A DNA stretch of 64,000 nucleotides, taken from the IMG/VR virus record IMGVR_UViG_3300028734_000017, positions 1 to 64,000 of that record. One strand, 5' to 3'. The stretch is from a virus. Below, in pieces: positions 16,907-26,144 of this stretch. Every line of letters begins with the position of its first letter. The stretch's first letter is position 1. The notes beneath the pieces were generated by a model. That model did not search any database and was not told the DNA's origin. It was given only the letters and a program-made list of their open reading frames with translations. Both the position numbers and the translations under genes were made by a program.

Positions 16907-18682
16907 CTATACGTTTGTAGGATCAATATTTTTTACGATATTTTGCCTTTCTCTATCAGCCATTAACAAACTGATCATGTCCTTATTATTGCTATTAGTA
17001 TCTGGGTCACCAAGACTGTCAAAATCAATTGTTTGACAAATATTTGCATGAATTTCATTTACTATAGACCTATCGATAGGCTCATTATCAGTCGATTCAG
17101 GATTAACATAAACTATATCTGGCGTAACTTTATCAAGTTCAGCAAATTCGTCTGGAATAACAGGTTCTAAGACAGGTGCTATGTCTTCAACAACTTTCTC
17201 CAAAGCATCGACAAACTCATTATGTTCAAAGTCATTCCCTCTCTGGTTTTCGCCGTCGAATGTCGTGCCTTCCAATTTTTTATTGAATCTCTCAATACTA
17301 CTATCTGTTACTTTGAGAGATTTACTGTATTTGTACATGTAGTCCTCGTCATTAATAACAATTTGCATTTTATCATTATCAAAAATACAGTCTTTAAAAG
17401 TCTGACCATCTTTAGCAAACCTTGCCTTAATAATACGAATATTTGCCAAGTTAGCGTCTTTAGATGCTGGCGGTTTAGCTACAGACATGAAGAAGTGAGC
17501 TTTCTGCAATCTCTTAATACTACCACCAGCCTGACTAGCTTCAACAAATTCGCTATCTAATCCAGCACGTGAACTCTGAATCGCCGACCATGCAGGTATA
17601 TCTAAATCCGCAGATATAGCAAGAAAAGATTTAACAATCTGTAATTCAGCCTCTGTCCTATCTGGCGACTTTTTATTCGGTTCAAGACAGTCTAAATAGT
17701 CTAGTACGAGCAATTCGAATTTGATACCATTTTTCTTTTCATATCGTGATATGAAATTCTTCACATCATTCATTGTGGTATTTTCCTGACTCATTCGTTT
17801 TATAACGATTTTACCGTCATGTTTATCTTTTACAAAATCATAACACTTTCGCTTAACCTCGTCACTCCTATCGTCCATTTCACTTAAAGGGATGCCAGAC
17901 CAAATAGCATAATGCTTTCGCTTTATTTGCGCCTCAGTATCTTCGAAAATTATTTGTAATACCTTTTTACCCTCAGCATATCCAGTACTAGCAATTTTTG
18001 TGAGCAATGTACTTTTACCAACGCCTGACGGTGTTAATATAAGACCTATTTCGCCCTTTCCAAGTCCGCCGCCAGTCAAAGCATCCAATACAACTACGCC
18101 TGTTGGAATTACCTCTCTAAACTCTTTGCTAAGAACACTGTCAATGTCATCCATTGCCTCAGTCCCATAATCTTCAACATCACCGATCTCAGATATGTCT
18201 CTGATTTTGTCTTCAATATTTACTAATGCTTGCTTTTGGCGTATTTCGCCGTTCTTCGTCATGTTAATGATGAATTCACCAAGCTTTCTATACTCCTGTT
18301 GTTTTATAAAAAACGTTGTTTCTAACTGAATAGCTTCGCCATTGTGATCAATATTTCTATTAATAACCCGATCATTCCAATTAAGAATTCTTTTTACTAT
18401 GGCAAAAAGTAATTCTTCTTCGATTAAATTGTTTGGTGTTTTGAATTTGTTAATAGCTAATATTATGCTATCATTTTGAAGATTTGGTGGCTTGGCAAAT
18501 TCATTGAAGTAATTAGTCATTATGATGAACAACCTTTTCATTGTAGGGTCATCAAAATACATTGCGCTTAGTCTTGGGAGAGTTCTTACGGCAAACTCAG
18601 GTTCTACGAGTAATTGCCACATTAAATGCTGCTGAAATTCAGACCCCAAGTATTTGCTCAGGGTATTTTCTACTTGTTCCAT
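16907..18682 (-). CDS. 41: Replicative DNA helicase (T4 gp41-like, DnaB family)
   Basis: A 591-aa RecA-fold helicase. Walker A is TPSGVGKST (217-225), Walker B LLVLDYLD (324-331), followed by a DnaB-like PDRTEAELQIVKSF segment and a probable sensor helix with SSRAGLDSEF and QAGGSIKRLQKAHF. The N-terminal ~150 residues are the helical domain used for ring assembly. A C-terminal tail of over 100 residues is acidic and probably flexible (DIAPVLEPVIPDEFAELDK). It unwinds the fork 5'-3' with the phage polymerase. The stop is TAG. It sits in the replication block with UvsX, gp32, the 5' nuclease and the polymerase. Confidence 0.88.
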   Translation of the reverse strand: MEQVENTLSKYLGSEFQQHLMWQLLVEPEFAVRTLPRLSAMYFDDPTMKRLFIIMTNYFNEFAKPPNLQNDSIILAINKFKTPNNLIEEELLFAIVKRILNWNDRVINRNIDHNGEAIQLETTFFIKQQEYRKLGEFIINMTKNGEIRQKQALVNIEDKIRDISEIGDVEDYGTEAMDDIDSVLSKEFREVIPTGVVVLDALTGGGLGKGEIGLILTPSGVGKSTLLTKIASTGYAEGKKVLQIIFEDTEAQIKRKHYAIWSGIPLSEMDDRSDEVKRKCYDFVKDKHDGKIVIKRMSQENTTMNDVKNFISRYEKKNGIKFELLVLDYLDCLEPNKKSPDRTEAELQIVKSFLAISADLDIPAWSAIQSSRAGLDSEFVEASQAGGSIKRLQKAHFFMSVAKPPASKDANLANIRIIKARFAKDGQTFKDCIFDNDKMQIVINDEDYMYKYSKSLKVTDSSIERFNKKLEGTTFDGENQRGNDFEHNEFVDALEKVVEDIAPVLEPVIPDEFAELDKVTPDIVYVNPESTDNEPIDRSIVNEIHANICQTIDFDSLGDPDTNSNNKDMISLLMADRERQNIVKNIDPTNV

Positions 18683-18718
18683 TATAAATTTTTGTGAAAG
18701 TTAGAAATAAAAGGTAAC

Positions 18719-18758
18719 AATTCTAGCAACTGTTATTTTATAAACAATTGCTAGAATT
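18719..18758 (-). terminator. Long hairpin between the 183-aa gene and gp41
   Basis: AATTCTAGCAACTGTT (18719-18734) and AACAATTGCTAGAATT (18743-18758) form a 16-bp stem with one wobble position on the minus-strand RNA and an 8-nt loop. The U-tract after the stem is weak, so it may end the upstream transcript only partly, or protect the gp41 mRNA 5' end. Confidence 0.5.
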
Positions 18759-18777
18759 ATCATAATATAACTTTCGA

Positions 18778-19329
18778 TTAATTAACAGCAGCGTATGACT
18801 GCGACTCAAAACTTTTCGAAATGAACTCCAAATCGCATCGTTTAATGTGATTATAAATTTCATTTGTCACTGATTTTACAGCGTCAACAACATCTACAGA
18901 ATATCTGCAAGTCGGGTTGAAACCATTCACGTAGAATGTTCTTTCAACAATGGTTTTTCCATTGACATAAAAACCTATTGAACATGGAACGCCTTTTATA
19001 ACTTTGTCCTCAATCTGATAAGACACAATTGAAGGGTCATAAATAAGGTCATTACGAATGTCGTCCTCATACGAGTCGATTATGTCATTAGCATAATTAA
19101 ACAGTTCATAATGTTTTTCCTCACCCACATATGCAAATGTTTCATAATACCTTTTGGATAAGGTCTTTTGAAACATACCAATCGCCTTGGGTAGAATATG
19201 ACGAATGTTAATAGGATACCTAACTTCTGGGCTAAAATCCGATGAATCTATCATCTTTTCACAAAGCAGAACATCGCCCTGATGAAGCGAGAATTTGAAG
19301 ATTTTACCAAACTCGTTATCGTTACTCAT
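18778..19329 (-). CDS. Hypothetical protein, early-type expression
   Basis: A 183-aa protein that I do not recognise. It starts MSNDNEFGKIFKFSLHQGDV and includes PINIRHILPKAIGMFQKTLS and a central YNYANDIIDSYEDDI-type acidic helix, then beta strands (VPCSIGFYVNGKTIVERTFY). It is flanked by a Bacteroidota-type promoter upstream and a long hairpin downstream, so it forms its own transcription unit inside the replication block. An early host-directed or replication-accessory role is possible but not shown. Confidence 0.6.
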   Translation of the reverse strand: MSNDNEFGKIFKFSLHQGDVLLCEKMIDSSDFSPEVRYPINIRHILPKAIGMFQKTLSKRYYETFAYVGEEKHYELFNYANDIIDSYEDDIRNDLIYDPSIVSYQIEDKVIKGVPCSIGFYVNGKTIVERTFYVNGFNPTCRYSVDVVDAVKSVTNEIYNHIKRCDLEFISKSFESQSYAAVN

Positions 19330-19358
19330 TTTTTCTTATGTTTAAAATTATTACACTG

Positions 19359-19389
19359 CAAAACTACATATTTTTTTCTGATAATGAAA
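19359..19389 (-). promoter_or_regulatory. Putative Bacteroidota-type promoter
   Basis: The minus strand carries TAGTTTTG (complement of 19359-19366), an exact TAnnTTTG -7 box, and TTTC (complement of 19386-19389) 19 nt upstream in place of TTTG. The predicted transcript starts about 25 nt before the ATG at 19,329. Confidence 0.6.
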
Positions 19390-19401
19390 GCCTTTTTAGA
19401 T

Positions 19402-20448
19402 TTATTTTCTAACTTTATTATAATTGTCTAAAAGCTGCTTCTCAAACATAACCACTGTATAGAAAGGTTCGAGATAATTGACGAAATTACCGCCATTGAA
19501 TATAGTTAGAAATCCGTCTTCGATCATTAGCTTATATAGGTTCTTACTACCCCTATTTTCAGGTGATAAAGGCATTTCCAACTGAGCTAATTCCTCCACA
19601 GCCTGTGCATTAAGAAAGGGTCTTGAAAGGTCTGTCAACTCATAATTAAGCTTTAATCTGGGGATGTTTGCCAATAAACTCTCGAATATTTTTAAAGGTT
19701 TTTTCTTCTCAAGTATTCTATTTTTATTGATTTCATCAGCACGTCCACATATCTCTCTAACAGTTAGCTTTCTAAATTTAATATCAGGAAAATGTTTTAT
19801 TAGAACGTCTTCTTTTATACCTGCAATACCCTTAATGTTATCCGAAACATCACCGCCAATTATTTTTACAATTAAGCCATTAGAATAATGATACTTGAAG
19901 TCATAGAAAAATGTGGCTTTAGTCACAGGATGATCAATATTGCCAAATAATATTGTTATGTCAAGTTCGAGCAATTGAATGAAGTCCCTATCGTTAGTAA
20001 ACAAAAAGATTATTTCCTTCTTTGAATTCGATTTGCAATACGACGCAATCAGGTCATCTGCTTCAATTTCATCAACTTCTATCTGGCGAATAAACAATTC
20101 TTCGATGTATTGCTGAATACGTTTCTTATTTTTTAAAATGGACTCGTCTTTAGCTTGTTCACGTCTTATTTCGGCATCAGTCATTTCAATTTTACTGTGC
20201 CACGACTTATCCTTTCGATTTGCTTTATACTCAGGATCGAGTTTATGCCTATCAATTCCGCCGTTCTCACCATCCCAACACACCACAACCTTATTGATCT
20301 GATGTTCTTTAATTAGCTTTCTAATGGTCGTTAGAAAGCCATATAGACCACCGATCGATCCGAAAGACGCTGTATAAGCATCTTTCGCACCGAAGAATGA
20401 TCTTTTTAGAAGATAGTTTCCGTCAACTAATAGGGTTCTGATTTCCAT
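19402..20448 (-). CDS. rnh: 5'-3' exonuclease / RNase H-like flap nuclease
   Basis: A 348-aa FEN-family nuclease. Acidic metal-site segments are visible in order: LLVDGNYLLKRSFF (N-terminus), KVVVCWDGENGG followed by DPEYKANRKDKSW, the EADDLIASY motif, FLFTNDRDFIQLL, and GGDVSDNIKGIAGIKEDVLI, the helix-hairpin-helix-like H3TH region. T4 RNase H of this family removes RNA primers and flaps during lagging-strand synthesis. The ATG overlaps the UvsX stop as TAATG, so the two are translationally coupled. Confidence 0.88.
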   Translation of the reverse strand: MEIRTLLVDGNYLLKRSFFGAKDAYTASFGSIGGLYGFLTTIRKLIKEHQINKVVVCWDGENGGIDRHKLDPEYKANRKDKSWHSKIEMTDAEIRREQAKDESILKNKKRIQQYIEELFIRQIEVDEIEADDLIASYCKSNSKKEIIFLFTNDRDFIQLLELDITILFGNIDHPVTKATFFYDFKYHYSNGLIVKIIGGDVSDNIKGIAGIKEDVLIKHFPDIKFRKLTVREICGRADEINKNRILEKKKPLKIFESLLANIPRLKLNYELTDLSRPFLNAQAVEELAQLEMPLSPENRGSKNLYKLMIEDGFLTIFNGGNFVNYLEPFYTVVMFEKQLLDNYNKVRK

Positions 20449-21530
20449 TAGCTTTCTTCGCTAAATTCTACGTCATGAGCCTCAAATGTTAAATCATCGG
20501 AAGTCATTGTATCGTCATTGAAGATATTCCTAAAGAATAGAATATATTTCTTCTTATAGATTTCAAGATCGTCAGGATAAACAAAACCATGAGGCGTTGA
20601 GATAATTTTCCCCTCCATTGAGATACCTCCAAGTGGGCCGTCAATATGGTTCTTAGCTACATTGATTCGAGCCTCAATTCCGTAGTTCACATCACGTTTC
20701 TTGCTGGTTGCCATAATCTTTTTAGTTCCATGAGCAATAATACCACCGAAATGATAAATAAGCCTTGAACCGAAATAGAATGTTTCACCACCTTTATGTT
20801 TTACTCCTCCGCCGTTCATATTGTCAATCCATATTTTCTGAACAGCGATAACAGTATTAATATATGGCTTATCAATCTTTCTACTGTTTGGAATGGTATT
20901 GTTTAGCATTGATAGAAAACATGTTTCGTAAGCTTTTGCATTCCACATGTTATTCGCAGTTGTTTCTTTAACCTGTGCATTAATTGTGGCAATACAGTTT
21001 AGTGTACCAATCGAGTCAATAGCAAACGTAATATTACGATCAAGATTACCATCATTCTGTTCATCCATAAAATAGTACATACATTTAGCTAAATCTTCAA
21101 TAGACGCTTCGTTTCGATCCTTATCCTGTTTTTTACCAAAATTTGTTAACAAGTATTCGTTATCAATCAGAATATATTCGCCGTTTATGTCAAAACCCAT
21201 TTTTACAAGCCTTTCCATACCCATATTGTTTTCAGTATCAATAATGATTACTAAGTCGCCATCTTTCTGTGCTGCAACAATGCCTTCACATACAGCTGTC
21301 GATTTTCCTGTGTTAGAGAAACCTCTACATAGATTTACATAACCTTTAGCAAAACCTGGAAGTCCTGTTGCCTTTTCCATTGCCGCTGAGGTTCTTAGCC
21401 ATGTTAAAGGCTTATCAGGAACGTCTTCACAGCCAGCTTTTTTCTTAAAATCTGCTAAAGAAAATGTTTTTTTTGCCGTAGCTTTTCTTACCACCACGTT
21501 TGGCGGTACTATATTTGTATTATCTTTCAT
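20448..21530 (-). CDS. uvsX: UvsX-like RecA-family recombinase
   Basis: Start chosen at the ATG whose complement is 21528-21530 (MKDNTNIVPPN), giving 360 aa. An upstream in-frame ATG at 21,578 lies inside the terminator that follows gp32 and would add 16 unlikely residues. Walker A is GFSNTGKST (70-78), and IIIDTENNMGMERL (a catalytic-Glu-containing strand and loop) and TFAIDSIGTL (Walker B) follow. The family forms filaments on ssDNA and drives strand exchange and recombination-dependent replication together with gp32. Coupled by TAATG to the 5' nuclease gene. Confidence 0.9.
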   Translation of the reverse strand: MKDNTNIVPPNVVVRKATAKKTFSLADFKKKAGCEDVPDKPLTWLRTSAAMEKATGLPGFAKGYVNLCRGFSNTGKSTAVCEGIVAAQKDGDLVIIIDTENNMGMERLVKMGFDINGEYILIDNEYLLTNFGKKQDKDRNEASIEDLAKCMYYFMDEQNDGNLDRNITFAIDSIGTLNCIATINAQVKETTANNMWNAKAYETCFLSMLNNTIPNSRKIDKPYINTVIAVQKIWIDNMNGGGVKHKGGETFYFGSRLIYHFGGIIAHGTKKIMATSKKRDVNYGIEARINVAKNHIDGPLGGISMEGKIISTPHGFVYPDDLEIYKKKYILFFRNIFNDDTMTSDDLTFEAHDVEFSEES

Positions 21531-21551
21531 ATTTAATTTGTTATTGAAAAT

Positions 21552-21581
21552 AATATGGGATACCTTACAGCATCCCATATT
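21552..21581 (-). terminator. Rho-independent terminator after gp32
   Basis: AATATGGGAT (21552-21561) and ATCCCATATT (21572-21581) form a perfect 10-bp stem with a 10-nt loop; on the minus strand the stem is followed by ATTTTCAATAA. It lies 11 nt past the gp32 stop and ahead of the UvsX start. Confidence 0.7.
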
Positions 21582-21591
21582 TTATTTTGAA

Positions 21592-22845
21592 TTAGAACGG
21601 TAAGTCCTTGTATTCTTCTTCATCTGAATCTGGTTCGGCATCTGGTTCGTTAGAATCAGCTTCCTGTGTAGTTTCAGTAACTACTGGCTCATTTGAGGGA
21701 ATAACAGAGGTATTAACTTCGGTAGGTTTCTCAGCATCATGCTGTTGAATCAAAGCTGCTGCAACGTCAAGAGAGTTGTCGGTATATGTTCCGACGTCAC
21801 TTTTAGTAACATTAGTAATATTTACGTTACTATTGTCTTCAAGGTCAGAAGCATATTCAAAGTTTTCATCCTCTGTATCTGCATTAACCTTTCTTGTGTT
21901 AGCCAATGCTTCAAGATCAGGATGATTAGGAAATACCCAATGTTTGCTACTTGGGTCAGAATCTTCCCAATATGGACTGTTACCTTCAACAATCAATTCT
22001 AGGAATTGTAATGCTGTGATAGCTGGCGCATTTTTTGGTTTGAATACTTGTCTCCAAGTGATTGTGTCATCAAGCCATTGCTGTGCAACGATTGGGTCTT
22101 GGTGTAAAGCCGATTTACCCTTTGTTGTGATAGCTGATACAGCTTTGTAGGTTTTGCCTTTGAATTCGCTATCGCCCATAGTGATAGAGATATCTGTCCC
22201 AACGATAGGATCAGCAAAATTGACTTTGTTCTGGTCGTAAAAGTCTTCAAGTGGTGGCATTAATTTGTCGAACACACCCTGACGTTTGTAATTGAATTTA
22301 AATCTCCAAAACTTAACGCCATCTTTTTCCTGACCTTTGTCTATACCACGAACGATATAGAATTTCTTAGCTTCCCATGAAGTAGCTTCTTTGTAGATCA
22401 AGTCATTGCTTTCTTTAACCTTAAGCTGAGCAGGTGTCATGTTATCCTTTTTTACATACTTGATAGAAGGGTCTTGCTTATCAGCATATTTCTTAGCTTG
22501 CACACATAAAGGACATGGTGCTGGAATCATAACTTGTTTACCATTAAGGTCTTTTACAAGATCGCCATTTTTGTCTACCTTTGGTACGGGTGGATCATTG
22601 TGGGCTGGACAGTAAACAATTGTATTAAATTTTTTGGTGTTGCCAACGGCATTTGTGGTAACCACGTGGAAATACGCTTCGTCATAGAAGTTCTTACCTT
22701 TATAAGGTAGAATACGAAATATTTCTTTAGGTTTTCTGGGAACGAAATACTTGGCTAGTATTTCTTCGGCTGTTTTCTTTTTGTTTAGATTCTGACTTTT
22801 TTGGTAGTCAGCGAACATTGCCTTTAAATCATTTGAGTTTTCCAT
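21592..22845 (-). CDS. 32: Single-stranded DNA-binding protein (T4 gp32-like)
   Basis: A 417-aa protein, larger than T4 gp32 (301 aa). The core includes RILPYKGKNFYDEAYFHVV and a zinc-like site C79-x2-H82 ... C111-x2-C114 (YCPAH and PCPLC). The C-terminal ~90 residues are strongly acidic and end in DSDEEEYKDLPF, as in gp32 and other phage SSBs, where this tail recruits replication partners. It is flanked by the strongest host-type promoter in the window and by its own terminator, which fits a protein needed early in large amounts. Confidence 0.88.
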   Translation of the reverse strand: MENSNDLKAMFADYQKSQNLNKKKTAEEILAKYFVPRKPKEIFRILPYKGKNFYDEAYFHVVTTNAVGNTKKFNTIVYCPAHNDPPVPKVDKNGDLVKDLNGKQVMIPAPCPLCVQAKKYADKQDPSIKYVKKDNMTPAQLKVKESNDLIYKEATSWEAKKFYIVRGIDKGQEKDGVKFWRFKFNYKRQGVFDKLMPPLEDFYDQNKVNFADPIVGTDISITMGDSEFKGKTYKAVSAITTKGKSALHQDPIVAQQWLDDTITWRQVFKPKNAPAITALQFLELIVEGNSPYWEDSDPSSKHWVFPNHPDLEALANTRKVNADTEDENFEYASDLEDNSNVNITNVTKSDVGTYTDNSLDVAAALIQQHDAEKPTEVNTSVIPSNEPVVTETTQEADSNEPDAEPDSDEEEYKDLPF

Positions 22846-22949
22846 TTTCTGTGTTATTACAATTTATTTATTTATTTCAATTAATGTTTCAATTCTTGTT
22901 CCAGTAATTTGTTTACTTTAACCAAAAAATAAACTTATTTGAATTGATA

Positions 22950-22979
22950 CAAAGGTAATGCTTTTTTATCAATTCGCAA
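22950..22979 (-). promoter_or_regulatory. Bacteroidota-type promoter for gp32
   Basis: On the minus strand TTG (complement of 22977-22979), exactly 19 nt, and TACCTTTG (complement of 22950-22957): a full match to TTG-N19-TAnnTTTG. The predicted leader is about 100 nt long, long enough for gp32-type translational autoregulation, as in T4. Confidence 0.75.
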
Positions 22980-22991
22980 GCAATTTATTTT

Positions 22992-24347
22992 TTATTTTGC
23001 TATAATCCTGAATTTAATAACATCTTTTATAACGCTATTATTTCCAGATATTTGTCTAATTTTCAAATAATAGTCTTGAGGTATTAACCATATTGTATTC
23101 AAGTCAATAGAGTATTCACTACCGATTTTGTTTACCTTTGTGAATGGCAATATTTCAAGTTGAGCATCTACCCCGATCTGCGTAAACACGCCGTATTCGT
23201 AAATCAGATTACTATTCTTTGCCTTGTAAAGCTCTCTCGATCTTACAGCAATTTTTTTAATGTCTCCCTGAGTAATGACCTCATTTTCAAATAAGCCATC
23301 AACAGTTACATGGTAGTTATCAAGATTTATATAACTCGTATATAAATACTCAGAAAAAGATTTTAAATAGAATTTATTCAAAATTTTATTGCTATTTCCG
23401 TTAATATTTACGTCCCATTCATCATGAAAAATAACTGCATCTGGATACGTTGAAGAGCTAATAATAATTGGGATACTAAACAGTCCCTTTGTTATGGTTG
23501 TGACAGTTGCGCCAGAAATGTACTCTATAACATTATTCTCATAGTCATATATTTTTACGCTATTAATAGTTATATCGCTAGGCACATTTCTAAGGTCTAA
23601 AAATAGCTTATTATTCTTATCCAAATAAAAATTGCTTCTATCATCATCGACATCATAAACAAATTGCGTTTCGATATATGGTTCATAATATGTATTAGTA
23701 TCCTTAGCATGAAATGCCACTGACTGCATATTTGTGGTCGTACCTGTTTCAATGATTTCGGAATATTTTATGCCTATACCATAAAAGTCCTCGATACCAT
23801 CGATTATTAAATTAATGTATTCTGTGATATCTAAATTAATATCCTCAGTGCCATTATTAAAATCCTGATAGCCTAGAACATCGCCACTATTGCCGCTAAA
23901 TGATCCACTGTAATTCCAAGACTCTCCATTTTTTGCATTATTCCAATTACTAACTTCGTCATCTGGTTTCAAGTATTTTAAAATGTCGAGATTGAAATTG
24001 TATTTAGAACCGTTCGACCAATCCTGTTTTATCTTGAAAAATTCCAATCTAAAGCCAGATGCTCGTTCCATGTTCTCTATATATGTTCCTTTCCCAGCAT
24101 ATTGTGTAGCATTCCTAATTGTATTTGTCATATGTAAAACATGACTAGTAATGTTACTTCTTATGTATGTGCCGCCACTCATTGCAGATTGTAAATTTGT
24201 AAGGTCAACACTAAATATATATCTGGTAACAATATTATCAAATCCCCCATGAATTAATTCAGTGACAGGGTTTAATGAATTATTGGAACTGTTCATGCTT
24301 ATTAACGTGTTATTCTTATTAAAATATGATCTGAAATTTATAGACAT
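22992..24347 (-). CDS. Probable virion structural protein
   Basis: A 451-aa beta-rich protein, Asn/Ser/Thr/Tyr-rich, with few charged helices. Segments such as THVIRNAT-type TNTIRNATQYAGKGTYIENM, GFRLEFFKIKQDWSNGSKYN and INLDITEYINLIIDGI resemble DNRLRE-like beta domains of secreted or virion proteins. The C-terminal ~150 residues look like Ig-like strands (ITINSVKIYDYENNVIEY, IPIIISSS). It is the last gene of the late operon starting at 26,110. Its position and composition suggest a tail or baseplate-surface protein; no catalytic motif is seen. Confidence 0.6.
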   Translation of the reverse strand: MSINFRSYFNKNNTLISMNSSNNSLNPVTELIHGGFDNIVTRYIFSVDLTNLQSAMSGGTYIRSNITSHVLHMTNTIRNATQYAGKGTYIENMERASGFRLEFFKIKQDWSNGSKYNFNLDILKYLKPDDEVSNWNNAKNGESWNYSGSFSGNSGDVLGYQDFNNGTEDINLDITEYINLIIDGIEDFYGIGIKYSEIIETGTTTNMQSVAFHAKDTNTYYEPYIETQFVYDVDDDRSNFYLDKNNKLFLDLRNVPSDITINSVKIYDYENNVIEYISGATVTTITKGLFSIPIIISSSTYPDAVIFHDEWDVNINGNSNKILNKFYLKSFSEYLYTSYINLDNYHVTVDGLFENEVITQGDIKKIAVRSRELYKAKNSNLIYEYGVFTQIGVDAQLEILPFTKVNKIGSEYSIDLNTIWLIPQDYYLKIRQISGNNSVIKDVIKFRIIAK

Positions 24348-24370
24348 TCCTTTTATATTTAATTAAATGC

Positions 24371-24802
24371 TTATTTTAGCGGAAAGTCACTTCCGAGTTT
24401 GTTTGACTTAAATCCTAACAGTACGTCTGTTAATTGATCGTCTTCGGATTTAGGTTCTTCCTCAACCTTATTGGCATCAACCATTGCTTGGCATTGTGCC
24501 ATTTTTTCAGGATTAGCATTTGTGCCATAATATTCAGGGTCTTCGGTTAAATGATCGAAAACAATATCTAATGCTACCATCGGGTCATCGCTATGTTCCC
24601 TTTCAACTTCTAAACCCTTTTTTATCTGTTCCTTACTAAATTTTGATATATTAGCATTATCACCAAGTCCGCCTTGAAGTTCGTCGCCAACTTCTTCTTT
24701 ATCGGCAACAACTGAATCAACGTCGTCATTAAATGAAACGTTATTTACCTTACCCATCATTTCGAGCAATAGTTCTTTAGTTCCTTTATTAATTTTACTC
24801 AT
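24371..24802 (-). CDS. DUF5661-like small protein, late operon
   Basis: The start MSKINKGTKELLLEMM (complement of ATG at 24800-24802) is preferred; an upstream ATG at 24,814 adds four residues. Both starts overlap the end of the zinc peptidase gene. The central segment, SKEQIKKGLEVEREHSDDP followed by ALDIVFDHLTEDPEYYG, matches the pattern of DUF5661 (x-GxxxExEHTxDxxxAxxIAxxHLxExPxYY), a small domain common in phages. The remainder is acidic and low in complexity. Late expression is inferred; function unknown. Confidence 0.65.
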   Translation of the reverse strand: MSKINKGTKELLLEMMGKVNNVSFNDDVDSVVADKEEVGDELQGGLGDNANISKFSKEQIKKGLEVEREHSDDPMVALDIVFDHLTEDPEYYGTNANPEKMAQCQAMVDANKVEEEPKSEDDQLTDVLLGFKSNKLGSDFPLK

Positions 24803-25214
24803 AGATATTGTCATTTATTTTGCCAAAATTCCTTAATAATATGCCTGCCTTGGCATTTGCCTCATTTTCTTCGTCGCTGCCTGTCTCACCAGACTGTGCG
24901 TTTATTTTGCCTTCAAGATTCTGTTTATGATGAACTAATTCATGACCTAGAGTCCTCAATATATCTGCAAGATTTCTGTTTGCGCCAATGATATCAATTA
25001 TCATATCGTTTGGGACATAACCGCCGAACGATTTTGATTTCTTAGCCTCGTCATCATTATATGAAATATTAATCTTAGGTATATTTCCGCCTAGATTAAG
25101 TTCAGTGTCGGCAAAGGTAATAAATTGTTTTATTATTTCGTCTCTTTTATCCTGATCATTATCCAAACTAATATGATTAACCTTTTCGAATATTTCAAAC
25201 AGTTTATTCTTCAT
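24795..25214 (-). CDS. Zinc metallopeptidase-like protein
   Basis: A 139-aa protein with HELVH at 91-95 in ILRTLGHELVHHKQNLEG and an acidic follow-on EENEANAKAG (about 115-124), matching a zincin HExxH plus downstream Glu ligand. Proteins of this size with this motif occur in T4-type phages, but their substrate is not established. It overlaps the next gene by 8 nt (20 nt if the longer start is used) and follows the 229-aa acidic gene by 1 nt. Late expression suggests processing of a virion component. Confidence 0.7.
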   Translation of the reverse strand: MKNKLFEIFEKVNHISLDNDQDKRDEIIKQFITFADTELNLGGNIPKINISYNDDEAKKSKSFGGYVPNDMIIDIIGANRNLADILRTLGHELVHHKQNLEGKINAQSGETGSDEENEANAKAGILLRNFGKINDNIYE

Positions 25215-25215
25215 G

Positions 25216-25905
25216 TTATGTTAGTCTATTAAAACTATCCTTTATATCATCGTTCTCAGGTAAATCATCGAAATTTGCAACATATGTGCCATCTTCCAAT
25301 TGTTTAATACCCTTGTCCTGATTATTTTTATCAAACCATGAATCCGACCAGAAATCGTTAAGATTGAAGTAATATGGATATGAAACTTTTGACTTGCTCA
25401 TTAATTTCTCCGAATTCGTAGGCTCTCTGACTTCGGCAACGTCGGTATCAAGCACATTCAGCTTTCCAGTAATCTTACTAACCTCATTATTTAAGCTTTC
25501 CATTTGATCATGAATAGCCTTCATTGCAATGATGTTGCTTTTGATAACCTCATTCTGCAAACTATTAATATCAGGTTCAGGCTCAGCCATTGGAGCATCA
25601 ACTGGTGGCATTCCACCCATGTCAGGTTCTATCTGGTCTTCTGGTGCGACTTGTTCTGGTTCAGGCTCTACCTGATCCTCTGGAGCAACCTGTTCTGGTT
25701 CTTCAATCGGCGGAACATTTGCATTTGGTTTTAAACCTTTTTGTGCTTCGTCGCCTTCCTCATTCGATTCCTCATATAATTCATCTGGAAAATTGTCAAA
25801 GTCGTCGTCTTCACCCATTACTGCCGTATATTTGGGTGATTCGTTTACAACATAAGTCATCTTGTGGATAATTTTATCCAAATTAATAATATTTTCTTTT
25901 TTCAT
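25216..25905 (-). CDS. Acidic Pro/Glu-repeat hypothetical protein
   Basis: A 229-aa protein whose middle (about residues 50-110) is a tandem low-complexity repeat of the type EPEQVAPEDQ(V/I)EP, acidic and probably extended. The flanking parts are helical (NEVIKSNIIAMKAIHDQMES). The C-terminus holds a YPYYFNLNDFW segment and an acidic end. In late phage operons such proteins can act as scaffold or tether, but no family is recognised. It sits between a 64-aa protein and the zinc peptidase. Confidence 0.6.
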   Translation of the reverse strand: MKKENIINLDKIIHKMTYVVNESPKYTAVMGEDDDFDNFPDELYEESNEEGDEAQKGLKPNANVPPIEEPEQVAPEDQVEPEPEQVAPEDQIEPDMGGMPPVDAPMAEPEPDINSLQNEVIKSNIIAMKAIHDQMESLNNEVSKITGKLNVLDTDVAEVREPTNSEKLMSKSKVSYPYYFNLNDFWSDSWFDKNNQDKGIKQLEDGTYVANFDDLPENDDIKDSFNRLT

Positions 25906-25915
25906 ATCTCGAATA

Positions 25916-26110
25916 TTAATATTGTTCTCTCTCTTGTTCTCTCAATAATTGACGTCCGTCTTCTGTAACGAAAACCTTATCAACTCTTTCGATAAGCGAA
26001 TGGTTTTGAAGTACTACTTCTTTCCTTTTCTTTCCGTTCTTTTCAGAGCTAGTCAACATGCTGTCGCCTCCCATGAAGTCGTCTAAAGCATTTTCTAAAT
26101 TGTTGTCCAT
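25916..26110 (-). CDS. Small hypothetical protein, first gene of a late operon
   Basis: A 64-aa protein: an acidic N-terminus (MDNNLENALDDFMGGD) and a basic, helical C-terminal half (KKRKEVVLQNHSLIERVDKV, then EDGRQLLREQEREQY). No family recognised. It directly follows a near-perfect late box (17 nt to the ATG) and is followed 10 nt later by the acidic-repeat gene. Confidence 0.6.
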   Translation of the reverse strand: MDNNLENALDDFMGGDSMLTSSEKNGKKRKEVVLQNHSLIERVDKVFVTEDGRQLLREQEREQY

Positions 26111-26126
26111 AGCATTATATTTTTAT

Positions 26127-26135
26127 ATAAATACT
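26127..26135 (-). promoter_or_regulatory. Late promoter box, operon 26,110 to 22,992
   Basis: The minus strand reads AGTATTTATATAAAAA, 17 nt before the ATG at 26,110. It lies in the short gap between two minus-strand genes, which fixes the box orientation without ambiguity. Confidence 0.75.
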
Positions 26136-26144
26136 ATCAGATAT

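Noticed and set aside
25590-25871. 93-aa plus-strand frame opposite the acidic-repeat protein
   Set aside because: Produced by the repetitive Pro/Glu codons on the other strand.
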